This document shows, piece after piece, positions 7,593-13,483 of a stretch of 13,596 nt of DNA. The position numbers and the translations under genes are program-made. The notes under the pieces are model-generated. The model was not told the origin of the DNA and did no database searches. It saw nothing but the letters and a program-made list of their open reading frames with translations. Numbering within the stretch: the first letter of the stretch is position 1; the number at the start of each line of letters is the position of its first letter. The DNA is from JBBRRP01 sp964609655 (GTDB lineage: Bacteria; Myxococcota_A; Polyangia; Polyangiales; Polyangiaceae), in assembly GCA_964609655.1 (NCBI GenBank), contig CAZSUA010000138.1, positions 1 to 13,596 on the forward strand. The letters run 5' to 3'.

Positions 7593-8890
7593 GCGGCATC
7601 CTCTTTCTCTCTGCCGGCAACGCATGCCGCAGCCAGATGGCGGAGGGTCTCGCGCGGAGGCTGTTACCTCCGAGCCTCCGCCTCTTCAGTGCAGGGACGA
7701 AGCCGACGGGCATGGACCCGCGCGCCGTGCAGGTGATGGCGGAGCTTGGCATCGACATCGCCGGCCAGCGCTCGAACTCCTTGGATGATGTACCGGTTGG
7801 AAACATTCAGCGCGTCGTCACGCTTTGCGCAGACTCCGCGGAGCAGTGTGCAGTGCTTCCAGATCTGCGACGCGAGCACTGGGCCATTCCCGATCCAGCG
7901 CTCGCGGAAGGCTCAGCGGATGACGTGCTGAAGGCCTTCAGGACGGTGCGCGACGCACTCGTCTCGCGCATGAGAGCACTTGCGGTACGGCTGCGCCCCG
8001 AGCCTGCACTCGGCATCATCGGCGGGAGCGGCTTCTACGATCTCCCCGGCCTTACCGATGCGGAAACCGTCGAGTTCGAGACCCCCTTTGGCCCTCCGTC
8101 GGCGCCGCTGCTTGTCGGTCGTCTCCACGGCAAGCGTGTTGTGTTTCTGGCTCGGCATGGCGAAGGCCATCGACTCCTGCCGGGCGAGGTGAATGCGCAG
8201 GCGAACGTCTACGCGCTCAAGCGCCTGGGCGTCACGAAGCTCCTCTCCGTGTCGGCCGTCGGCTCGCTCCGCGAGGAGATCGCTCCCGGTCACGTCGTGG
8301 TGCCACGACAGTTTCTCGACCGCACAGTGGGCCGCCCGGCGACCTTCTTCGGGGACGGCGTCGTCGCCCACGTCAGCCTGGCCGATCCGGTCTGCGGAGA
8401 GTTGGCGGACACGCTGGTGAACCACGCGCGAGGCATCGACACCGCGGTCCACGCGAGCGGGACGTATCTGTGCATCGAAGGCCCGCAGTTCTCGACCCGG
8501 GCGGAATCGGCGTTGTGGCGCAGCTGGGGTGCGGACGTCATTGGGATGACGAACCTGCCGGAAGCGAGGCTCGCGCGCGAAGCAGAGCTCTGTTACGCAA
8601 CCCTCGCGCTCCCGACGGACTATGATTGCTGGCGCACGCGAAACGACGAGGTTCGGGTCGCTGACATACTCGCCGTCCTCCGCGCAAACGTGGAGAAGGC
8701 GCGGCGAATCCTAAGCGCGGTCATCGAGCAGGTCGATCCGGCCGCTCCGTGCGCCTGCCAGCGCGTCCTCGACACGGCGCTGCTCACCGCTCCGTCTGCG
8801 ATCTCCGGACGGGCGCTTGTCCGGCTTCATGCGCTTCTTGATCGCCATCTGCCCAACCCGGATGGGCCCGAACGGAAAGTCGCGGCATGA
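7589..8890 (+). CDS. Fusion: ArsC/LMW-phosphatase-like domain + MTAP-like phosphorylase
   Basis: This 433-residue protein has two complete domains. Residues 1-~135 match thioredoxin-coupled arsenate reductase/LMW tyrosine phosphatase. The P-loop reads LSAGNACRSQMAEG, so Ser8 stands where the nucleophilic Cys belongs, while Cys13 and Arg14 remain. The redox pair equivalents Cys80 and Cys87 (VVTLCADSAEQCAV) and Asp102 (IPDPA) are kept. Residues 139-~425 are an MTA phosphorylase: GIIGGSGFYDLPGL (142-155), ARHGEGHRLLPGEVN (188-202), SAVGS, CIEGPQFSTRAES (295-307), VIGMTNLPEARLAREAE (317-333) and TDYDCW with Asp344/Asp346. MTAP normally splits 5'-methylthioadenosine with phosphate into adenine and ribose-1-phosphate. 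Next to arsS it would suit removing adenine from the arsenic analogue. I chose ATG 7589 because it overlaps the arsS stop (ATGA); an ATG at 7547 lies inside arsS. The arsenic role is inference. Confidence 0.85.
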   Translation: MSGILFLSAGNACRSQMAEGLARRLLPPSLRLFSAGTKPTGMDPRAVQVMAELGIDIAGQRSNSLDDVPVGNIQRVVTLCADSAEQCAVLPDLRREHWAIPDPALAEGSADDVLKAFRTVRDALVSRMRALAVRLRPEPALGIIGGSGFYDLPGLTDAETVEFETPFGPPSAPLLVGRLHGKRVVFLARHGEGHRLLPGEVNAQANVYALKRLGVTKLLSVSAVGSLREEIAPGHVVVPRQFLDRTVGRPATFFGDGVVAHVSLADPVCGELADTLVNHARGIDTAVHASGTYLCIEGPQFSTRAESALWRSWGADVIGMTNLPEARLAREAELCYATLALPTDYDCWRTRNDEVRVADILAVLRANVEKARRILSAVIEQVDPAAPCACQRVLDTALLTAPSAISGRALVRLHALLDRHLPNPDGPERKVAA

Positions 8891-8985
8891 CCGCTTCGAT
8901 CGCCGCCGCGCTGTCCATGGCGAGGGCGAGCGTGGCCAAGACCCTTCGGATTGGGTTCGAGCGCTCCTCGCGCAGGCGGAGGTGA
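8887..8985 (+). CDS. Possible 32-residue coupled small ORF
   Basis: ATG 8887 overlaps the fusion gene's stop (ATGA) and opens a 32-codon frame (MTASIAAALSMARASVAK, then a basic end RRRR) stopping at 8983-8985. Overlap coupling matches the arsS/fusion junction. It may be a translated leader, the stub of a deleted gene, or chance. The terminal GGAGGTGA serves as the ribosome-binding site of the next gene. I recognise no homologue. Confidence 0.2.
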   Translation: MTASIAAALSMARASVAKTLRIGFERSSRRRR

Positions 8986-8988
8986 GCG

Positions 8989-9726
8989 ATGCCAGGCCGT
9001 ACGATCATCTGTGTCTTCGCCAAGCCGCCCGTTGCCGGAAGCGCAAAGACGCGGCTTGCCTCGAAGATCGGTGCCACGCCTGCGGCTGCGTTCGCCCAGG
9101 CGTTCCTGCAGGACACATGGGCCACTGTGTCGGCTCTGCCATGGGCGAGGGTCATCCTCGCGACGACTGACAACCGATTTCGAGACTTCTGCCTGCGGAG
9201 CACGGCTGAGATTTGGCTCCAGGGAGAGGGCGACCTCGGCCAGCGCATCGAGCGCGTGGTGAAACGCGGACTCGCAAAGGTCGACACCGTCATCGCCGTC
9301 GGCGCCGACACTCCCGGCCTGCCTCCTCGCTTGCTCGAGCAGGCCCGTGAGGAGCTCACACTGAAGGATGCCGTGCTGGGCCCCTGCGATGACGGCGGCT
9401 TCTATCTCATCGGACTCCGTCGTTGCCCGGAGGGACTCTTCGAAGGCCTTCCCTGGAGCTCACCTGACACCTTCGCAGCGATGAAGGCGAGGCTTGAGTC
9501 CGTCGGCATGTCGATTGGCATGCTCGATCGCTGGTTCGATGTCGATGAGGTGGAGGATCTGGATCGGCTCCGTTCGGAGATTTCGCAGGGCCACATCGAC
9601 GCGCCCGCGACGAAGGCATTACTCACAGCACACACGCTGAGAATCTCGGTGGTTGTACCCGTCCTCAACGAAGAACGCGAGATCCCGCCACGCGTACTCG
9701 CTACCCTCTATGGGAACCCGCGCTGA
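8989..9726 (+). CDS. DUF2064/TIGR04282-type glycosyltransferase with truncated C-terminal GT2 stub
   Basis: The 245-residue protein begins with a DUF2064/TIGR04282 rSAM-associated glycosyltransferase domain, a family associated with arsenosugar loci. Motifs: IICVFAKPPVAGSAKTRLA (6-24, nucleotide-sugar loop), GDLGQRIERV (81-90), GADTPGLPP (105-113), GPCDDGGFYLIGL (131-143) and WFDVDEVEDLDRL (182-194). A second domain begins at LRISVVVPVLNEEREI (217-232), the first strand of a GT2/TIGR04283 glycosyltransferase, but stops after ~28 residues; the ~200-residue GT2 catalytic body is missing. Bifunctional TIGR04282-TIGR04283 proteins are the likely ancestor. GGAGGTGA precedes ATG 8989 by 3 bases. 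The stop TGA overlaps the ATG of the hydroxylase gene by one base. The first domain should be functional; the stub probably is not. Likely role: sugar or glycerol transfer onto the arsenoribose. Confidence 0.85.
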   Translation: MPGRTIICVFAKPPVAGSAKTRLASKIGATPAAAFAQAFLQDTWATVSALPWARVILATTDNRFRDFCLRSTAEIWLQGEGDLGQRIERVVKRGLAKVDTVIAVGADTPGLPPRLLEQAREELTLKDAVLGPCDDGGFYLIGLRRCPEGLFEGLPWSSPDTFAAMKARLESVGMSIGMLDRWFDVDEVEDLDRLRSEISQGHIDAPATKALLTAHTLRISVVVPVLNEEREIPPRVLATLYGNPR

Positions 9727-10598
9727 TGGCCATCGCTGGTTCTCATCTCGGTGCCGTCGCGGCGATCGGCACCCTTGCAGTCGCCTTCTTCTGGCTGGAG
9801 AGGGTCGCCCCGCTGCGCCCGCGTCGCGCCCCGCTTGTTCGTCGACTTCTCGTGAACGTCGCGATCTCGGCGTCGGCTCTCGGCGCTGCAGTCGTGGCCG
9901 TGGGGCCCACCGCTGCGGCATCGCTCACGTGGACCTCGGACGCACATTTTGGGCTTGTGCAGATCATCGAAGCGCCCGCGGCGATCCGCGATACGGCAGC
10001 CTTCGTGCTGATGGATCTGTCTTTCTACTACTGGCATCAGCTCAACCACCGCCTCCCCTTTCTCTGGCGCTTCCACAACACCCACCACCTCGATCCCGAT
10101 CTGGACGTCAGCACCGCGTTCCGTTTCCATTTCGCCGAGGTGGGGCTGTCTGCAGCCTTTCGGGCGCTGCAGATCTTGCTCATCGGCCCATCCCTCGGCG
10201 CGTACCTCGCCTACGAGTTCGTGTTCCAGGCGAACACGCTCTTCCACCACAGCAACATCAAGCTGCCGGTCAAGGTCGAGCGGCTCTTAAATCGACTCTT
10301 GGTCACGCCTCGCATGCACGGCATCCACCACTCGGAGATCCAGCGCGAGAGCCGCTCGAACTTCGGCGTCGTCTTCCCGTGGTGGGATCGCATGCACCGA
10401 ACGCTCCGGCTCAACATTCCCCAGTCGCGAGTCTCGATCGGCGTCGCAGGTTACTCGCTTGCCGAGGACAACGGGCTCTGGAGCGCGCTCATGATGCCGT
10501 TCCGCCGCCAGCGAGACTACTGGACGGCTCCCGACGGAAGGCGGCCGGAGCGCGACGAAGCGGTTCTCAGCGAACGCCCGTCGCGGATGCTGGAGTAG
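9726..10598 (+). CDS. Fatty acid hydroxylase/sterol desaturase superfamily membrane protein
   Basis: This 290-residue membrane di-iron oxygenase shows the superfamily's His clusters: HQLNH (104-108), HNTHH (117-121), HF at 135, HH (174-175), MHGIHHS (197-203) and DRMH (221-224), plus the PWWDRMH signature. Hydrophobic helices lie near 8-24, 42-64 and 138-165, with the His boxes on cytoplasmic loops. Such enzymes hydroxylate or desaturate lipids, sterols or carotenoids; the substrate here cannot be told from sequence. It is coupled to the glycosyltransferase by TGATG, so it belongs to the same transcript. That suggests lipid-linked products, possibly arsenosugar lipids, but this is speculative. 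No Shine-Dalgarno sequence is obvious, consistent with coupling. It is the last gene of the operon. Confidence 0.88.
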   Translation: MAIAGSHLGAVAAIGTLAVAFFWLERVAPLRPRRAPLVRRLLVNVAISASALGAAVVAVGPTAAASLTWTSDAHFGLVQIIEAPAAIRDTAAFVLMDLSFYYWHQLNHRLPFLWRFHNTHHLDPDLDVSTAFRFHFAEVGLSAAFRALQILLIGPSLGAYLAYEFVFQANTLFHHSNIKLPVKVERLLNRLLVTPRMHGIHHSEIQRESRSNFGVVFPWWDRMHRTLRLNIPQSRVSIGVAGYSLAEDNGLWSALMMPFRRQRDYWTAPDGRRPERDEAVLSERPSRMLE

Positions 10599-10650
10599 GG
10601 GGGCGACAACTCGTAGACGGCCGTCACGCGGCTAAATGCCACATTGCACC

Positions 10651-10668
10651 ACGTTTGCCTCAGGGAGG
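10651..10668 (+). repeat. Imperfect direct repeat, copy A (copy B at 10761-10778)
   Basis: Copies A and B match at 16 of 18 bases and are 110 bases apart. Both contain GGGAGG. Around them, GCCGTCACGC occurs at 10620 and 10691, and CACATTG at 10640 and 10728, in the same order. The pattern suggests a decayed tandem duplication of the leader/promoter region of the gene at 10786. Only copy B has a start codon nearby. Confidence 0.5.
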
Positions 10669-10724
10669 TCACCCCCAAGCGACGAACGACGCCGTCACGC
10701 AGAGCCAATGTGTTTCGTTAAGCG

Positions 10725-10740
10725 TGGCACATTGAGTGCA
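10725..10740 (+). promoter_or_regulatory. Sigma-54 (-24/-12) promoter candidate
   Basis: TGGCAC-A-TTGA-GTGCA matches the consensus TGGCAC-R-N4-TTGCW, with one mismatch (G for T at the first base of the -12 element) and exact spacing. Both the GG and GC dinucleotides are present. Transcription would begin near 10750, leaving a ~35-base leader before the ATG at 10786. It lies in a non-coding stretch directly ahead of an unrecognised gene. Confidence 0.55.
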
Positions 10741-10762
10741 CGCACCAAGTCAGACCATCAAC

Positions 10763-10782
10763 GTTTTCCTGAGGGAGGAAAC
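10763..10782 (+). promoter_or_regulatory. Hairpin sequestering the Shine-Dalgarno sequence
   Basis: GTTTTCCT (10763-10770) can pair with AGGAAAC (10776-10782) through a one-base bulge, with GAGGG as the loop. The GGGAGGAA ribosome-binding site of the gene at 10786 is split between loop and stem. Pairing would hide it, so translation could be gated by structure, temperature or a factor. This comes from inspection only. Confidence 0.35.
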
Positions 10783-10785
10783 ATA

Positions 10786-11175
10786 ATGAAACATGCCACA
10801 CGCCGACATTCGCCCCCCGGTTTATCGGTTTCCCATGTGCGCTCTGCGCTGCCAGACGTGCCGACAAGGCGCGCAGGACGCCTGCTCGACTGGCTCAACA
10901 GGCTGACGCGAAAGCGTTACAACGCCACATCCAAGCGGGCCGCGTTGGTCCCGCTTGATGAGCAAAGCTCGTCACGGCAAGACCATATTAACTACCCTGG
11001 GGACTGCCGGTGCTATTTGGATCCTGACGGAAACTGCGAGTTGGAGCGGCTACAACACGCCGGGCTCGACCCCGCCTGCTTGCCGCTCCCGTATCTCGTG
11101 CCAGGATCGGACAGCGTTCCCACGGAGCCGGAGGTGACCGTCATACGCCGCGTGGTCAAGTTGACGGTGCGTTGA
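10786..11175 (+). CDS. Hypothetical 129-residue protein with Cys-containing C-terminal half
   Basis: I do not recognise this protein. Start ATG 10786 is chosen because GGGAGGAA sits 5 bases upstream; the frame stays open to 10636 but lacks a better start. The N-terminal half is basic (MKHATRRH..., RLLDWLNRLTRKRYNA) with one amphipathic helix around residues 30-45. The second half holds NYPGDCRCYLDPDGNCE with Cys74, 76 and 84, and Cys98 in LDPACLPLPYL (C-x-C-x7-C-x13-C), a spacing that could bind metal or form disulfides. There is no obvious signal peptide or membrane segment. The leader has a sigma-54 promoter candidate and a hairpin over the Shine-Dalgarno sequence. It could be a regulated small protein or a RiPP-like precursor, but no maturation enzyme is adjacent; neither is established. 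Confidence 0.6.
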   Translation: MKHATRRHSPPGLSVSHVRSALPDVPTRRAGRLLDWLNRLTRKRYNATSKRAALVPLDEQSSSRQDHINYPGDCRCYLDPDGNCELERLQHAGLDPACLPLPYLVPGSDSVPTEPEVTVIRRVVKLTVR

Positions 11176-11329
11176 TCCGATAAACCACGCACGTATGAGT
11201 CCGGTGCGTTTCCGACACGAAGACGGACGTGATTTGTGCGACGAGGCAGCGGCCTTGCCATAGGCGCCTTGGCGGCGTGTGCTACGGTGACCGGAAGCGG
11301 CGCACGAAGCAGCCGATCAGAGGTGCCAC

Positions 11330-12142
11330 ATGCAGATCCGAGTCGGCTACGAGCTCAATTACACATTCACACAACCGACGCCGGTCATCCTAACGTTGAC
11401 CATCCACCACTCGCGCGCCGGTGATTTGGTGAGCCCCGATCGCCTGAGCACCGATCCAGCAATTCCGACTCGCGGCTACCGGGACGGCTTCGGCAACTGG
11501 TGCACCCGCCTGGTCGCACCCGCTGGGAAAGTGCGCATTTGGAGCCAAGCGATCGTGAACGACAGCGGGTTACCCGACGCCATCGTGCCGACGGCGCAGC
11601 AGCTGCCCGTCGACTTACTCCCAGAAGAGACGCTCGTGTACTTGCTCGGCAGTCGTTACTGCGAGACCGATCAGCTCTCGGAGCTAGCCTGGAAAATGTT
11701 CGAGCAAGGGCCCATGGGCTGGAGCCGCGTGCAGGCGATTTGCGACTTTGTGCATCAGCACATCAAGTTTGGCTACGAGTTCGCCAGCCCCTCCAAGACG
11801 GCTTTCGGCGCCTACACGGAAGGCCGTGGCGTTTGCCGCGACTACGCGCACTTGGCCATCACACTGTGCCGCTGCATGAACATTCCAGCGCGTTACTGCA
11901 CAGGCTACTTGGGCGATATCAGCGTGCCGCCCGTGGACGCACCCATGGACTTCGCGGGCTGGTTCGAGGCGTACCTGGGCGGTACCTGGTACACCTTCGA
12001 CGCGCGCAACAACGTGCCACGCATTGGTCGGGTACTCATTGCTCGTGGTCGCGACGCCGCCGACGTGGCGCTCAACACCACCTTCGGACCGAACCAACTC
12101 GAATCGTTCGCGGTCTACGCCGATGAGATCACCGCGCAGTGA
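11330..12142 (+). CDS. Transglutaminase-like domain protein
   Basis: The 270-residue protein has the bacterial transglutaminase-like architecture: an N-terminal beta domain (MQIRVGYELNYTF, residues 1-~100, with YRDGFGNWCTR) and a cysteine-protease-like core. LGSRYCETDQLSELAW (106-121) leads to GVCRDYAHLAITLCRCMNIPARYCTGYLGDI, with the catalytic Cys169 in the classic VCRDYA motif. The later part, MDFAGWFEAYLGGTWYTFDARN, has the usual Trp and Asp224. However, the His that normally precedes W (HAW) is replaced (AGW), and Asn228 stands in DARNN where I recall relatives having His. The enzyme may therefore use another residue or be a peptidase-like binder. AGAGGTG precedes the ATG by 4 bases. Cytoplasmic, no signal peptide; substrate unknown. 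Confidence 0.88.
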   Translation: MQIRVGYELNYTFTQPTPVILTLTIHHSRAGDLVSPDRLSTDPAIPTRGYRDGFGNWCTRLVAPAGKVRIWSQAIVNDSGLPDAIVPTAQQLPVDLLPEETLVYLLGSRYCETDQLSELAWKMFEQGPMGWSRVQAICDFVHQHIKFGYEFASPSKTAFGAYTEGRGVCRDYAHLAITLCRCMNIPARYCTGYLGDISVPPVDAPMDFAGWFEAYLGGTWYTFDARNNVPRIGRVLIARGRDAADVALNTTFGPNQLESFAVYADEITAQ

Positions 12143-12279
12143 CGCGTTCGGTTTCCCTGCTACGTAGGGCTTCTCGAACCCCAAATTTCCGGCGATTTGC
12201 GCACTGCTGACCCCGTCAGCCATTTCATGGCGATGGACCTGCCCATCGCGAGATCGGTGAAGCGCCGCACACGCAAATG

Positions 12280-12294
12280 CGCCTCACTGAGGCG
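12280..12294 (+). promoter_or_regulatory. Perfect 7-1-7 inverted repeat upstream of the response regulator
   Basis: CGCCTCA-C-TGAGGCG lies in the 261-base gap (12143-12403) between the transglutaminase and the response regulator. It is a candidate operator. It is not a terminator, having no T-run. No sigma-70 promoter was identified nearby. The rest of the gap shows nothing else I can support. Confidence 0.3.
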
Positions 12295-12403
12295 AGATGG
12301 CGCAGGCGTGAACACAAAAGTTTAAGATTCTACGGTTTTGCGAACGGCGCGGAACGTGCATGTGGCGGGCACACGCTGCCGAGAGCGTGCGTGTTGCCGC
12401 CCA

Positions 12404-13483
12404 ATGCAGTCCCCACCACCTTCCCTCTCTTCGGCGCTCGTACCGCTCGGGTTGGTGGACGAGCGCACCGCACTGGGCGCCCTCGTGCTCGTGGTGGAAG
12501 ACGACGAGGACACACGGTTCCTGTACATGGAAGCGCTCGCGAGCATGGGGTACCGCACGGCCGGTGAGTGCGACGGCAAGCGCGGTGTCGAAGCCGCACT
12601 CCGCCTCCAACCTGACGCGGTGCTAATCGACGTCGGGCTGCCTGTTCTTAACGGTATCGACGCGACTCGCCTCATCAAAGAAGATCCTCGCACGCACAGG
12701 TGCCTCGTTATCGTGATGACCGGGCATGGAAAGTCGAAGTTCGAGGAGGCACGCGCTGCAGGGTGCGACGCGTTCTTCTGCAAACCATTCGACCCAGCCG
12801 CACTCGAAGAAGTTCTACGTACGCTCCTGTCTGCAGCGGAACACTCGAAGACTCTTGAGCGCCTCGAAATGGTCAAGGAATGCAGTTGCGGGCAGCAGTT
12901 TTCGCTCAAGCAATGGCTTGAGCTTCTGCCCTGCGGGCGGATGCACTTGCCGCAACGCGGTGTGCTGGTCGAGCTGCGGACGTGCACGTGCGGCTCGTCG
13001 CTGTCGGTGGAGCTCGATGATCTGGGAGTCGCCATCGTTAAACCGGCGCAGGCAGAGGTTCCGAACGACGACAAGGTAATTACGCTAAAAACGGTGCTCG
13101 TTGTGGACCGAGATCCGCATGTTCGTCGGCTCGTGCGGCAGTTTCTCGGCGAAGCGTACGTCGTGGAGTTTGCCGACGACGGTTATTCCGCGCTCGATCG
13201 CGTGCGAAGCTCCGCTCCCTCCGCAGTGATCACCGAAATCCTGGTCCCGCGGCTCGACGGCCTCGCGCTGTGCCGATCGCTCAAAGGGGATGCCGTTACC
13301 GAGCGCGTGCCGATCCTCGTCATCAGCATGCTGGCGGCGCACGAGCGTGCACGGTTGTCGGGCGCTGACGCCTTCCTCGAGAAACCGCTCGAGAAAACTA
13401 GCCTGGTCGCGGCCGTGCGCCGGTTGATCGATACGAAAGAGCGAGGAAGCGCGCTTCCTCAACAGGATATGAATCACTCATGA
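12404..13483 (+). CDS. Two-receiver response regulator with Cys-rich linker
   Basis: This 359-residue protein has no DNA-binding output domain. Receiver 1 (~27-142): LVLVVEDDEDTRFL gives the acidic pair Asp33/Asp34, VLIDVGLPVLNG the phospho-acceptor Asp76, VMTGHG Thr106 and CKPFD Lys127. The linker (155-205) has CSCG (Cys160/162), LPCG (Cys177) and CTCGSS (Cys194/196), a zinc-ribbon-like pattern. Receiver 2 (~228-345): VLVVDRDPHVRRL, ITEILVPRLDG, VISML and EKPLE (Lys327), where the acceptor position is Glu278 rather than Asp. Glu often mimics phospho-Asp, so receiver 2 may be constitutively 'on' or a pure interaction domain. I chose ATG 12404 over a TTG at 12338, which adds a Cys/Arg-rich stretch unlike the family; no good Shine-Dalgarno sequence precedes either. 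It overlaps the KaiC-like gene by ATGA (13480-13483). Confidence 0.85.
   Translation: MQSPPPSLSSALVPLGLVDERTALGALVLVVEDDEDTRFLYMEALASMGYRTAGECDGKRGVEAALRLQPDAVLIDVGLPVLNGIDATRLIKEDPRTHRCLVIVMTGHGKSKFEEARAAGCDAFFCKPFDPAALEEVLRTLLSAAEHSKTLERLEMVKECSCGQQFSLKQWLELLPCGRMHLPQRGVLVELRTCTCGSSLSVELDDLGVAIVKPAQAEVPNDDKVITLKTVLVVDRDPHVRRLVRQFLGEAYVVEFADDGYSALDRVRSSAPSAVITEILVPRLDGLALCRSLKGDAVTERVPILVISMLAAHERARLSGADAFLEKPLEKTSLVAAVRRLIDTKERGSALPQQDMNHS

Noticed and set aside
6276..7625. Very long (449-codon) open frame on the minus strand opposite arsS
   Set aside because: Its translation is low-complexity (Arg/Ala/Glu/Val) with no family motif, while the plus strand has clear ArsS motifs. Long antisense frames are expected in GC-rich coding DNA.
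10616..10625. GACGGCCGTC palindrome after the hydroxylase gene
   Set aside because: A 10-bp GC-rich palindrome is unremarkable in this composition and no T-run follows.
9653..10735. 360-codon open frame overlapping the hydroxylase gene on the plus strand
   Set aside because: The translation is Arg/Pro/Ser-rich and motif-free; the +1-shifted frame at 9726 carries all the His boxes.
12150..12180. Stem CCCT...AGGG around a CTACGTAG palindrome after the transglutaminase gene
   Set aside because: The stem is short and is followed by CCCCAAATTTCC rather than a T-run; terminator function not supported.
12110..12223. HTH-like minus-strand peptide (AQIAGNLGFEKPYVAGK)
   Set aside because: It suggests a helix-turn-helix only superficially; the frame continues into the antisense of the transglutaminase gene and has no further domain.
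12322..13074. 250-codon minus-strand open frame opposite the response regulator
   Set aside because: Ser/Arg-rich shadow of the receiver-domain coding frame, with no recognisable domain.
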